A stretch of 17,798 bases of DNA from an uncultured Collinsella sp. (lineage in GTDB: Bacteria; Actinomycetota; Coriobacteriia; Coriobacteriales; Coriobacteriaceae). The notes beneath the pieces were generated by a model. That model was not told the origin of the DNA, searched no databases, and saw nothing but the letters and a program-made list of their open reading frames with translations. Positions within the stretch are counted from its first letter, which is position 1. Each line of letters opens with the position of its first letter. A program made the translations under genes and the position numbers. Of this stretch, positions 7,799 to 16,278 are shown in pieces. The stretch is from positions 1 through 17,798 of the forward strand of contig CAAFMM010000473.1 of NCBI GenBank assembly GCA_900764025.1, read 5' to 3'.

Positions 7799-9952
7799 AT
7801 GACCGAAGATATCCCCCTTGAAATCACTTCGAGCGACATGGCCAATCTGCCCATATTCATCGCCGTCCTTATCGTGGCCACCGTCGTCGTGCGCGTGTAT
7901 TTTTCAATCAAACACAATGAAAAGCCGCCCATTGCCCGCGTCTTTTGGTGCGCGACGCTCCTCATCCCGCTCGGCGTGGTAGCTGCATGGATTACGAATC
8001 AATTGCTCGTAAATGAGGACAGTTCCCTATGGGTCCTTTCTTATTCGGCGCTCGGTGCTGCCGCCGTCATACTTCTTGTCGAACCCTTGGTTTCGGGACT
8101 TATCGACCAAACCGATCTTGCGACGGGAACGGTTGCCTGCATTTGCCGTGACATCCTTGTCATCGCCGCTGTTTCAGCGCTCTCGTTCGTTTCACTCGAA
8201 ATTGCCTGTAACGAAACGTTCTATCGCATTCCCGCCAACTCATTCGGGTTTTCCGTCGGGCTGCTCGCGACGGTTCTGCTCTCCCTTTATTTGCTGGGAC
8301 AGCGTCATGGAGGCTTCATGGCCCTCGTGCCCGTCGCCTGTTGCATCCTTGGCATTGCCGAGCACTTCGTCATAACGTTTAAAGGCGAGGCCATCCTGCC
8401 AAGCGATATCTTGGCCCTTGGCACCGCAATGGAAGTGAGCGAGGGATACGAGTTTACCTTTACCGCCGGAATCGTAACCTCTCTCGCCCTGCTAGAGATT
8501 TCCCTGGGGCTTCTTTCGCTTATCCGACCGAGAAAGCTCCGTACGCCCACCCATGTCTTCCCCGCAATCGCCGCTAACCTCTGCGCTTTTCTGCTAGTGA
8601 CCGTTGTGGGGCTCTCGGGCTTTTCCAACATCGACTTGGAGCAGGCGCTGAATTTTGGATTTGACCGTTGGCAGCCCATCACCACGTACGCGTCTCAGGG
8701 TTTTATCACTTCGTTCACCGAAATGGTCAACGAGTTGCCCATTGAGAAGCCCGAAGACTATACGCCCGATGAGGCGCAGAGCATCGAGCAGGAGCTCGCC
8801 GCCACCTACGACAGCACGTATGGCTCGAGCGAGCAGCGCGCGGCGGCCGTTGCCCAGTTCAATGAAATCAAGCCGACGATTGTTGCCGTCATGAACGAGA
8901 GTTTTAGCGACCTTTCGTGCTTTGAGCAGCTCCAGGCGGCCGGGTACACCGGCCCCGCATTCTACAACTCGCTTCCCGACACACTTGTTCGCGGCACCAT
9001 GCTCGCTTCGGTCGCCGGTGGCGGAACGGCGAACTCCGAATTCGAATTTTTGACCGGAGCGACAACGGCCTTTGTCGGATTAGGCAAAATCCCCTATCAG
9101 CTATATCAGATGAATGGTGTCAACAGTCTGGCAAAGGACCTTAAGGAGCTTGGGTATACCGCTACCGCTATGCACCCGCAAAACCCCGTCAACTACCATC
9201 GAGATAAAATCTATCAGCAGCTGGGCTTTGGAGACTTTCTTTCGATCGGCGATTTCGAAGGTGCGCCCTGTTACCATGCCGGCGTATGCGACTACGCCAC
9301 CTATGACAAGATACTCGACCTGCTGAGGACCGACGACGCTCCGCAGTTCATCTTCGATGTCACGATGCAAAACCATGGCGGATACGATGTCGGCACCGTT
9401 CCCGCCGAAGAGCTGACAAACTATTGGGTCGAGGGAGCCAGCGAGGGCGCCAATAGCGCGCTCAACACCTATCTCACCTGCATCAACGCATCCGACCGGG
9501 ACCTCGAGTACTTTATCAACGAACTCCGCAATATCGGCAGACCGGTTGTCCTTGTCTTTTTTGGCGACCATCAGCCGAGCGCCGCAACGACTCTCAACGA
9601 CGAGCTGTACCCTCAGGAAGATACGGCAAGCCACGCTTTCCGTATCTATCAGTCGACATATTTCGTCTGGGCTAACTATGAAATCGCCGGCAATACCGAG
9701 CTCAACGTCTACGACACCGTCGGGGCAAACGAGATTGCAGCCATTACCCTTAATAAGATCGGCGCCCCGCTCACCGACTATCAAAAGGCTCTGCTTGCAA
9801 CAAGGTCAGATGTGCCCACCATCAATGTCGCCGGCTACCTTGGTGCCGACGGGCTGCGCTACGACTTGGAATCTGAAGACAGCCCATACGCCTCGACGAT
9901 CGACAAGCTGCAGCGCATGCAATACCTCGAGTTCGCCAGCAAAGTTCAGTAA
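7799..9952 (+). CDS. LTA-synthase-family membrane phosphotransferase (sulfatase fold)
   Basis: A 717-residue protein with a hydrophobic N-terminal half followed by an extracytoplasmic alkaline phosphatase/sulfatase-fold domain (about 355-690). I count roughly eight candidate membrane segments between 15 and 275, more than the five of classical LtaS. Catalytic features match the LtaS family: E367 in MNESF, the nucleophile T410 in GGGTANSEFEFLTG, H459 in MHP, H526 in MQNHGGY, and metal ligands D590/H591 in FFGDHQPS. The family transfers glycerol-phosphate (or related head groups) from phosphatidylglycerol onto glycolipids or glycans. Whether this one builds lipoteichoic acid or decorates another envelope glycan is not decided by sequence. 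The ATG at 7799 has AGAGG 7 nt upstream; an upstream TTG at 7724 lacks a ribosome site. It is monocistronic, divergent from uvrA. Confidence 0.88.
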   Translation: MTEDIPLEITSSDMANLPIFIAVLIVATVVVRVYFSIKHNEKPPIARVFWCATLLIPLGVVAAWITNQLLVNEDSSLWVLSYSALGAAAVILLVEPLVSGLIDQTDLATGTVACICRDILVIAAVSALSFVSLEIACNETFYRIPANSFGFSVGLLATVLLSLYLLGQRHGGFMALVPVACCILGIAEHFVITFKGEAILPSDILALGTAMEVSEGYEFTFTAGIVTSLALLEISLGLLSLIRPRKLRTPTHVFPAIAANLCAFLLVTVVGLSGFSNIDLEQALNFGFDRWQPITTYASQGFITSFTEMVNELPIEKPEDYTPDEAQSIEQELAATYDSTYGSSEQRAAAVAQFNEIKPTIVAVMNESFSDLSCFEQLQAAGYTGPAFYNSLPDTLVRGTMLASVAGGGTANSEFEFLTGATTAFVGLGKIPYQLYQMNGVNSLAKDLKELGYTATAMHPQNPVNYHRDKIYQQLGFGDFLSIGDFEGAPCYHAGVCDYATYDKILDLLRTDDAPQFIFDVTMQNHGGYDVGTVPAEELTNYWVEGASEGANSALNTYLTCINASDRDLEYFINELRNIGRPVVLVFFGDHQPSAATTLNDELYPQEDTASHAFRIYQSTYFVWANYEIAGNTELNVYDTVGANEIAAITLNKIGAPLTDYQKALLATRSDVPTINVAGYLGADGLRYDLESEDSPYASTIDKLQRMQYLEFASKVQ

Positions 9953-10012
9953 GCCCGCCCATTCGCTTGGACCCATCGTATTGCAAGCACGCTCGGCCCA
10001 AATGCATCGTAA

Positions 10013-10042
10013 ATGACTCCCGCTCGCAAACGAGGGTACAAT
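10013..10042 (+). promoter_or_regulatory. Candidate promoter for the mrp operon
   Basis: ATGACT (10013-10018) and TACAAT (10037-10042) are separated by 18 nt; matches are 4/6 and 5/6. The start of transcription would be near 10049, giving a leader of about 50 nt. This is among the better promoter candidates in the window. Confidence 0.45.
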
Positions 10043-10061
10043 GACGCTCGTGTCACATCAC

Positions 10062-10075
10062 GGGGCCCCGGCCCC
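10062..10075 (+). promoter_or_regulatory. GC-only hairpin in the mrp leader
   Basis: GGGGCC (10062-10067) and GGCCCC (10070-10075) are perfectly complementary with two C between; in RNA the innermost pair or two would open to make a loop. It lies 11 nt before the AGGAG of mrp. No U-run follows, so it is unlikely to terminate transcription from upstream. Confidence 0.4.
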
Positions 10076-10097
10076 AACATATACAAAGGAGTCATAC

Positions 10098-10928
10098 ATG
10101 GGTTGCGAGCACGCACAGGCCGCCGGCGGACAAACGTCGCCGTCGCAATTTGAGGAGAATACGCTGTCCGAGGTCAAACGCGTCATCGCCGTGCTTTCCG
10201 GCAAGGGCGGTGTCGGCAAGTCGTTTGTCACCGGTGCCATCGCCACCGAGCTTGCCCGTCACGGCCACAAGATCGGCGTCCTCGATGCCGACATCACCGG
10301 TCCCTCTATCCCCAAGATGTTCGGTATGAGCGGACGCCACGTCCATGCCCTTGGCAACCTCATGCTGCCTGAAATCTCCGAGCACGGCGTCAAGGTCATG
10401 AGCTCCAACCTTCTGCTCCAAAACGAGACCGACCCCGTCCTTTGGCGCGGTCCGGTCATCGCAGGCGCCATCAGGCAGTTCTGGAGCGAGACCTCGTGGG
10501 GCCCCATCGACTACCTGCTGGTCGACATGCCTCCGGGAACAGGCGACGTCGCACTCACCGTCTTCCAGTCACTGCCCGTCGACGGCATCGTCATCGTCAC
10601 GAGCCCGCAGGATCTGGTCTCGATGATCGTCGCCAAGGCGGTCAACATGGCCGAGAAGATGAACGTCCCCATTCTGGGCATCGTCGAGAACATGAGCTAT
10701 ATTGAGTGTCCCGACTGCGGCAAGAAGATCGAGGTCTTTGGCAAGAGCAAGCTCCCCGAGGTCGCAGAGCGCTATAACCTCGACATCTTGGGCACGCTTC
10801 CCATTAATCCGGCACTCGCCGAGGCCTGCGATAAGGGCGAGGTCGAGACCGCGCTGCCCGATGGCATGTTGCCCAAGGCAGTCTCTGCCGTCGAGGCTAT
10901 TACCCCGCACGAGACCGACGAGGCCTAA
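10098..10928 (+). CDS. mrp: Mrp/NBP35-type iron-sulfur carrier P-loop ATPase
   Basis: A 276-residue member of the Mrp/ApbC/NBP35 family, cytosolic ATPases that bind and transfer [4Fe-4S] clusters to client proteins. It shows the deviant Walker A GKGGVGKS (35-42), the switch-like DADITGPS (63-70), the Walker B region LLVDMPPGTGD (140-150) and the dimer-bridging CxxC pair C204/C207 in ECPDCG. The N-terminal MIP18/DUF59 domain found in longer Mrp proteins is absent; instead there is a short tail with one Cys (C3), so the Cys-rich N-terminus of NBP35 is not complete. ATG at 10098 has AAAGGAG at 6 nt; the frame stays open upstream without a better start. Its TAA stop directly abuts the GTG of the next flavoprotein gene, indicating coupled translation. 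Confidence 0.93.
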   Translation: MGCEHAQAAGGQTSPSQFEENTLSEVKRVIAVLSGKGGVGKSFVTGAIATELARHGHKIGVLDADITGPSIPKMFGMSGRHVHALGNLMLPEISEHGVKVMSSNLLLQNETDPVLWRGPVIAGAIRQFWSETSWGPIDYLLVDMPPGTGDVALTVFQSLPVDGIVIVTSPQDLVSMIVAKAVNMAEKMNVPILGIVENMSYIECPDCGKKIEVFGKSKLPEVAERYNLDILGTLPINPALAEACDKGEVETALPDGMLPKAVSAVEAITPHETDEA

Positions 10929-12200
10929 GTGAACACGAGCGCCTTCTATGACGTCCTGGTAATCGGCGGCGGGGCTTCAAGCCTCGCCGCCGCCATTACG
11001 GCCGCACGTGCTGGCAAAAGCGTCTGCATCGTTGAGCGCGATGTCGCCTGCGGCCTTAAGCTCCTTGCGACCGGTAACGGCCGCTGCAACCTCTCCAACG
11101 AATCGATTGATCCTCAGCGGTATAACCACCCCGCATTCGTCGAATCTGTCATGGGCCCCCAACCCGAACAAGAGCTTATGGGTTTCTTCTCCTCGCTGGG
11201 CATCATGACAACCTCCGAGGAAGGCCGGCTGTACCCGCGCTCCCTTCGCGCCGAATCGGTGCGCGACGCACTTCTCAATGTTTGCGACCGCCTGGGTATC
11301 ACCTTAATCTGCGGAGCCAACGTTGCCTCGGCACACAAAGCTTCCGAAGGCTGGGCACTCCAAATAGACCGTCCAGCGCGGGCGCTCAAGGCAAAAAAGC
11401 ACGACGACCGAAAATCGGAGCTCCGCTCGCTTCGGAAAGCGCTCGCCGATGTCCCTCGCAAGAACGAGGCCCTGGAGGCACATGCCGTAATTATCGCCAC
11501 GGGTGGCAACCCCACCGGTATCGCCGATACGTTTCGCCTCCCCCTCACTTCGCTGCGCCCCATCCTCTGCCCCGTATCGGCAACGGTCGTCGGCGATCGG
11601 GCGGCACTCAAGACGTTGGATGGCCTGCGCGTCCGCGCCCGCTTGACGCTCGCCCGCAATCATAATGAGCTCTGGCACGAAGACGGTGAAGTCCTGTTTC
11701 GAACCTTCGGTATCTCGGGCGTCGCTGTCTTCAACCTCTCCCGTCGTATCCAGCGCGGCGATACGATCCTGCTCGACGTTTTCCCCGACCTCTCTAAAGA
11801 CGAGTTGCTCGATATGCTTAACCGGCGCGTTGAGCTGCTCGGCGGCTTTTCGCCCCGCGATCCCCGTTGGCTCGACGGTATGCTTGCCCCGCAACTCTCC
11901 CGCGTCGTCTGCACAGCGTTCGAGCAGTGCCATCCAGGCTCCAACGATGTCATCCATCTGGTCTCAATCCTCAAACACTTTAAGTTGCTCGTCGAGGGAA
12001 CAGCCGAGGAGCGCTCGGCGCAGGTCACGCGTGGTGGCGTATCTGTCGAGAGCATCTCAATACCCAGTCTACGCGCGCGCAGCGCTGTCGACGCCCCGCT
12101 TTACATCTGCGGCGAAGCGCTCGACATCGACGCCGATTGCGGAGGCTTTAACCTTGCGTGGGCCTGGCTCTCGGGCATTCGCGCCGCAAGCAGCCTGTAG
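10929..12200 (+). CDS. HI0933/YhiN-family NAD(P)/FAD-dependent oxidoreductase
   Basis: A 423-residue flavoprotein of the HI0933 (YhiN/BaiN) family. The N-terminal dinucleotide-binding motif VIGGGASSLAAA (11-22) and acidic strand end E37 bind FAD. The diagnostic KLLATGNGRCNLSN (44-57) follows, with GEVLFRTFGISG (253-264), QVTRGGVS (365-372) and the C-terminal FAD motif ICGEALDIDADCGGFN (393-408). Residues about 150-184 form a highly charged Lys/Arg-rich insertion between core strands. The physiological substrate of this family is mostly unknown; one clostridial homologue acts on bile-acid intermediates, but no such role can be inferred here. The start is GTG at 10929, immediately after the mrp stop, with GAGG 5 nt before it inside mrp; no intergenic base separates the two genes. 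Confidence 0.9.
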   Translation: MNTSAFYDVLVIGGGASSLAAAITAARAGKSVCIVERDVACGLKLLATGNGRCNLSNESIDPQRYNHPAFVESVMGPQPEQELMGFFSSLGIMTTSEEGRLYPRSLRAESVRDALLNVCDRLGITLICGANVASAHKASEGWALQIDRPARALKAKKHDDRKSELRSLRKALADVPRKNEALEAHAVIIATGGNPTGIADTFRLPLTSLRPILCPVSATVVGDRAALKTLDGLRVRARLTLARNHNELWHEDGEVLFRTFGISGVAVFNLSRRIQRGDTILLDVFPDLSKDELLDMLNRRVELLGGFSPRDPRWLDGMLAPQLSRVVCTAFEQCHPGSNDVIHLVSILKHFKLLVEGTAEERSAQVTRGGVSVESISIPSLRARSAVDAPLYICGEALDIDADCGGFNLAWAWLSGIRAASSL

Positions 12201-12210
12201 CCGCGCAGTC

Positions 12211-12216
12211 TATAAT
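12211..12216 (+). promoter_or_regulatory. Perfect TATAAT ahead of the COG2509 gene
   Basis: A consensus -10 hexamer lies 70 nt before the start codon of the next gene. No good -35 is found 16-18 nt upstream. If used, transcription would start at about 12223, a few bases before the hairpin at 12231-12254, and the hairpin would form the 5' end of the mRNA. Confidence 0.35.
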
Positions 12217-12230
12217 CAAAAACGCATTCG

Positions 12231-12262
12231 GGCCGTCTGGGATACCGGACGGCCTCTTTCTT
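12231..12262 (+). terminator. Intrinsic terminator after the HI0933-family gene
   Basis: GGCCGTCTGG (12231-12240) pairs with CCGGACGGCC (12245-12254) around a GATA tetraloop: ten pairs, one of them a U-G wobble on the plus strand (an A-C mismatch on the other), so it is a plus-strand RNA element. The tail TCTTTCTT follows. It starts 30 nt after the upstream stop codon and ends shortly before the Shine-Dalgarno of the next gene, so it may act as a terminator, an attenuator, or both. Confidence 0.7.
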
Positions 12263-12280
12263 GCCTCTAAGGAGACCTCG

Positions 12281-13921
12281 ATGATCGAAATCACCCAAGT
12301 CAACGCGTCGCTCGATGAAGCCGGCGATGAAAATGCCTGCCTCATTGTTGGCAAGCGAGTCGCCAAGCGCGTCCTACGTTGCAAGGACTCCGAGATCAAG
12401 TCCATCGAGCTCCACCGCAAGTCAATCGACGCTCGCAAAAAACGAGACGTCCATTTTATCCTGAGTTTTCGTGTTGAGCTGACTAGTCCCCACCTCGAGC
12501 GAGAAGCGGTCGACAGCGTCGCCGAGCGTGACCGCTCGCGCGTACGCGCGATAAAGGACGATGGGCCCTCATTCCCCTCCCCCGTCTCCGACGCACCTCA
12601 AGAACGCCCTGTCGTTGTCGGCGCCGGATGCGCTGGCCTTTTCGCGGCACTCACCCTTGCCGAAGCGGGTCTTAAGCCCTTGCTCATCGAGCGCGGCGAC
12701 CCGGCATTTCGCCGCTCGCATGCGATCGATCTCTTTCTAAAGGAGCGCATCCTCGACCCCGAGAGCAATATCCAGTTTGGCCTGGGCGGCGCGGGGACCT
12801 TCTCGGACGGCAAGCTCAATACGGGAACCAAAAATCCCGCCCATCGCCTTATCCTCGAAACCTTCGTCGAGGCGGGCGCGCCCCGCGATATTCTGTGGGA
12901 TGCCAAGCCGCACATTGGCTCCGACATCCTTCCCACGGTTGTCACCGCTATATCCCAGCGCATCGAGCAGCTCGGAGGTGTCGTCCGTTATCGAACAAAG
13001 CTCGTCGACATTCGCATCGACGCGTCTGGCGCCATCACCGGTATCGATGTCCAATCGTCCGAAGACGCCGCTTGCAAGCCAATCGAGACAAAGCACCTCA
13101 TCCTCGCCTGCGGGCATTCTGCTCGCGATATTTTTGAGCTCCTTAAGGACCACAACGTGGCCCTCGCACAAAAGACCTTTGCCATGGGCGTTCGCATCGA
13201 GCATCCGCAGCGCGACATCGACCGAGCCCAATATGGAGCCTTGGCGGGACATCCTGCCCTCGGAGCAGCCCCCTACAAGCTCGTCGCCCATCTTCCCAAC
13301 GGCCGCAGCGTGTTCTCGTTTTGCATGTGCCCCGGCGGGCAGGTTGTCGCCGCCTCTTCAGAACCGTGCCATCTGTGCGTCAACGGGGCCAGTCTCAATG
13401 CGCGCGACGGACGCAACGCAAATGCCGCTCTGCTCGTTAACGTCACGCCTGAGGACCTTCCCAACGATGACCCGCTCGCCGGCATCGAGCTCCAGAGCGC
13501 CTGCGAGGCGGCCGCCTATCGCCTGGGCGGTTCCAACTGGAACGCACCGGCACAACTCGTCGGAGATTTCCTCGCAGGACGCGCCAGCAAGGCGCCCGGA
13601 AAGGTAAAGCCCACCTATCCGCTCGGTGTGACCTGGACGGCAATTGACGAAGCCCTGCCGCAGTATATCGTCGAGTCGCTCCGCCTGGGGCTTCCCCTAC
13701 TCGGAAAAAAGCTACGAGGCTACGACCGCCCCGATGCCGTTCTCACCGGCGTGGAGACTCGTTCGAGCTCACCGATCACTGTCACCCGAGACCGAACGTG
13801 CCATGCCGTGTCGACCCCGGGCCTCTACCCTTGTGGTGAGGGAGCTGGATATGCCGGCGGCATCATGAGCGCGGCCACCGACGGCATCCGTTGTGCCGAA
13901 GCCCTGATCGCAGACCTCTAG
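12281..13921 (+). CDS. COG2509-type FAD-dependent dehydrogenase
   Basis: A 546-residue flavoprotein resembling the uncharacterised COG2509 dehydrogenases. Residues 1-100 form a basic/acidic N-terminal domain preceding the FAD motif VVVGAGCAGLFAALTLAEAG (111-130) with E137 ending the second strand. Family signatures follow: GLGGAGTFSDGKLNTG (167-182), ACGHSARDIFELL, SFCMCPGGQVVAASSE, and the C-terminal FAD-site PCGEGAGYAGGIMSAATDG. The second Gly-neighbour in the first motif is Cys (GAGCAG) where Pro is common. The reaction is unknown for the family. The ATG at 12281 has AAGGAG 6 nt upstream; the frame extends upstream to 12158, overlapping the preceding gene, but without a ribosome site. It is separated from the preceding flavoprotein gene by a terminator-like hairpin and converges on uvrB. 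Confidence 0.9.
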   Translation: MIEITQVNASLDEAGDENACLIVGKRVAKRVLRCKDSEIKSIELHRKSIDARKKRDVHFILSFRVELTSPHLEREAVDSVAERDRSRVRAIKDDGPSFPSPVSDAPQERPVVVGAGCAGLFAALTLAEAGLKPLLIERGDPAFRRSHAIDLFLKERILDPESNIQFGLGGAGTFSDGKLNTGTKNPAHRLILETFVEAGAPRDILWDAKPHIGSDILPTVVTAISQRIEQLGGVVRYRTKLVDIRIDASGAITGIDVQSSEDAACKPIETKHLILACGHSARDIFELLKDHNVALAQKTFAMGVRIEHPQRDIDRAQYGALAGHPALGAAPYKLVAHLPNGRSVFSFCMCPGGQVVAASSEPCHLCVNGASLNARDGRNANAALLVNVTPEDLPNDDPLAGIELQSACEAAAYRLGGSNWNAPAQLVGDFLAGRASKAPGKVKPTYPLGVTWTAIDEALPQYIVESLRLGLPLLGKKLRGYDRPDAVLTGVETRSSSPITVTRDRTCHAVSTPGLYPCGEGAGYAGGIMSAATDGIRCAEALIADL

Positions 13922-13947
13922 CGCACGAATTCCAGCACGCAAAAGAC

Positions 13948-13983
13948 ACAGGCCCCGAGCTCCACAGGGAACTCGGGGCCTGT
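13948..13983. terminator. Bidirectional terminator between the dehydrogenase gene and uvrB
   Basis: ACAGGCCCCGAG (13948-13959) and CTCGGGGCCTGT (13972-13983) form a perfect 12-bp stem with a 12-nt loop between two convergent genes. Downstream bases are T-rich on the plus strand (CTATTTCTT) and include TCTTTT on the minus strand. It starts 26 nt after the dehydrogenase stop and 4 nt after the uvrB stop, so it can serve both. Confidence 0.85.
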
Positions 13984-13986
13984 TCG

Positions 13987-16227
13987 CTATTTCTTAAACC
14001 GTGCACCCTGGCGTTTTCTGCCCGATGCGAACGTGGAACCCTTGCGGGCCTGCGAACGTAAGCGCTCGATCGTCTCGTCCTCAGACGCACCCTCGAGCAT
14101 CGCCCGAATCTGAACGACGGCATCGCGCAGGCGCGCCGCCTCCTCAAAGTCCATGGCAGCAGAAGCGTTGCGCATATCCTCTTCCATGGTTTCGACGATC
14201 CGCACAAGCTCGTCATGCGGCAGTTCTTCCAACTGCTCCGCAAGTGTCTGCTCGGGTGCCACCGTTTCCGGCACGCCGCCCTCGCCCGACTCATCGGGCG
14301 TATAGAATGCGCCATGGCCAAGGGAGTCGCCCTTCGAGCGCCCCTTGGAACCCACGGTTTTTTCGGCTTCGGCAATAAAACTTGAGATGTCGTTGATGGC
14401 CTTGCGCACTGTCTTGGGCACAATGCCATGCTCTTCGTTATATGCCATCTGAATCTCGCGACGGCGCTGCGTCTCCTCGATGGCCTCTTTCATCGAATCG
14501 GTCACAACGTCCGCATACATGATGACTTCGCCATCGGCGTTACGGGCCGCACGGCCAATCGTCTGAATCAGCGAACGGCGGTTGCGCAAGAAGCCTTCCT
14601 TATCGGCATCGAGAATTGCCACCAGTGAGACCTCGGGGAGATCCAAGCCCTCGCGAAGCAGGTTGATGCCAACGAGGACATCGATCTTGCCCTCGCGCAG
14701 CGTTCGCAAGATCTCGACACGGTCCATTGTCGCCGTATCAGAGTGCATGTAATTGACCTTAATGCCCGCATCAAGCAGATGGTCGGTCAGGTCCTCGGCC
14801 ATGCGCTTGGTCAACGTGGTCACCAGCACGCGCTCCTTGCGGGCAACGCGCTCGCGAATCTCGTCCTCAAGATCGTCAATCTGCCCACGAACCGGACGCA
14901 CATCGATCTTGGGATCGAGCAGACCGGTCGGACGAATAATCTGCTCAACGTCGTTCTGGCTAACCCGCAGCTCATAGTCACCCGGTGTTGCCGAAACGTA
15001 GATGAACTGGGGAATCCTCGCCTCAAACTCATCGAAACGAAGCGGGCGGTTATCGAGCGCCGAGGGCAGGCGAAAACCGTGTTCCACCAGCGTCACCTTA
15101 CGCGAGCGGTCACCTTCGTGCATACCGCGAATCTGCGGCACCGTCACATGGCTCTCATCGATGATGCAGAGCATATCCTTGGGAAAGTAATCGATTAGGG
15201 TAAACGGCGGCTCACCCGGCTTGCGACCGTCCAGATGACGCGAGTAGTTCTCGATGCCGTTGCAAAAGCCCATCGTCTCGAGCATCTCAAGATCATAATC
15301 GGTGCGCTGCTGCAGACGTTGCGCCTCGAGCAACTTGTCGGTCGCCTTGAGCTCCGCGACGCGCTTCTCGCACTCTTCGCTGATCGATTTCAGAGCCGCC
15401 TTGACCTTCGGCTTCTCGGTCACGTAGTGCGATGCCGGCCATACGGGGATGGCCTCGTACTCACGCAGCATTTCACCGGTGACCTCATCGATCTCGGCAA
15501 TCAGCTCGACCTCGTCGCCAAAGAACTCAAACCGCAACGGATGCTCGGCATAAGGCGGATACACGTCGACAACATCGCCGCGCACGCGGAACGTGCCACG
15601 TGCCAGGTCATAGTCATTGCGATCATATTGAATGTCGATAAGTGCATGGATAAAGTCATCGCGCTCGAGCGGCACCTTCTTGTCGACGTTTGGAGCCAGA
15701 CCCGCATAGTCCTCAGGAGAGCCAATGCCATAGATACACGAGACCGATGCGACAACGATCACATCGCGTCGAGAGAGCAGTGACGCGGTCGCCTGATGGC
15801 GCAGCATCTCGACCTCTTCGTTAATCGAGGAGTCTTTCTCGATATATGTATCGCTTTGCGGCACATACGCCTCGGGCTGATAGTAGTCGTAGTACGAGAC
15901 GAAGTAGACCACAGCGTTGTTGGGAAAGAACTCTTTGAGCTCGCTCGCAAGCTGAGCGGCGAGCGTTTTATTCGGAGCCATAACCAGCGTCGGCTTTCCC
16001 AGGGCCTCAATAGTCTTTGCCATCGTGAAGGTCTTGCCCGAACCAGTCACGCCCAGCAAAACCTGATAGCGGTCTCCGTCCCTCACGCCCTGCACAAGCG
16101 ACTCAATGGCCTTAGGCTGGGAACCGGCAGGCTCATAGGGAGACACGACCTTAAACGGCACGTCAGAGCCTTCAACGCCAAAGCGCTTAAGTTCACCACC
16201 AACGCGTTCTACTTCAAATTCCGCCAT
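13987..16227 (-). CDS. uvrB: UvrB, excinuclease ABC subunit B
   Basis: The helicase-like damage-verification subunit of nucleotide excision repair, 746 residues, longer than E. coli UvrB (673). Visible are Walker A GVTGSGKT (59-66), the aromatic beta-hairpin [14 protein letters not shown] (111-124) that clamps DNA, the DESH Walker B (357-360), SATPGDYE (412-419), and motif [11 protein letters not shown] (555-563). The C-terminal UVR domain that binds UvrC is at about 665-712. The extra length lies in the Gly/Ser-rich linker before the UVR domain (about 620-665) and in a basic tail ending RFKK. ATG at 16227 has AGGAG 7 nt upstream. It is third in the coaE-transglycosylase-uvrB row, with a 51-bp gap in front; TATACT (16259-16254, minus) could be a -10 but there is no good -35 and no SOS box. 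Confidence 0.98.
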   Translation of the reverse strand: MAEFEVERVGGELKRFGVEGSDVPFKVVSPYEPAGSQPKAIESLVQGVRDGDRYQVLLGVTGSGKTFTMAKTIEALGKPTLVMAPNKTLAAQLASELKEFFPNNAVVYFVSYYDYYQPEAYVPQSDTYIEKDSSINEEVEMLRHQATASLLSRRDVIVVASVSCIYGIGSPEDYAGLAPNVDKKVPLERDDFIHALIDIQYDRNDYDLARGTFRVRGDVVDVYPPYAEHPLRFEFFGDEVELIAEIDEVTGEMLREYEAIPVWPASHYVTEKPKVKAALKSISEECEKRVAELKATDKLLEAQRLQQRTDYDLEMLETMGFCNGIENYSRHLDGRKPGEPPFTLIDYFPKDMLCIIDESHVTVPQIRGMHEGDRSRKVTLVEHGFRLPSALDNRPLRFDEFEARIPQFIYVSATPGDYELRVSQNDVEQIIRPTGLLDPKIDVRPVRGQIDDLEDEIRERVARKERVLVTTLTKRMAEDLTDHLLDAGIKVNYMHSDTATMDRVEILRTLREGKIDVLVGINLLREGLDLPEVSLVAILDADKEGFLRNRRSLIQTIGRAARNADGEVIMYADVVTDSMKEAIEETQRRREIQMAYNEEHGIVPKTVRKAINDISSFIAEAEKTVGSKGRSKGDSLGHGAFYTPDESGEGGVPETVAPEQTLAEQLEELPHDELVRIVETMEEDMRNASAAMDFEEAARLRDAVVQIRAMLEGASEDETIERLRSQARKGSTFASGRKRQGARFKK

Positions 16228-16278
16228 GGATACTCCTAACTCATATATCTGCAGTATACGCAGGCGGCAGGCATAGTC

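Noticed and set aside
12158..12280. Upstream extension of the COG2509 gene overlapping the previous gene
   Set aside because: It would translate the terminator hairpin; ATG at 12281 has AAGGAG and fits the family.
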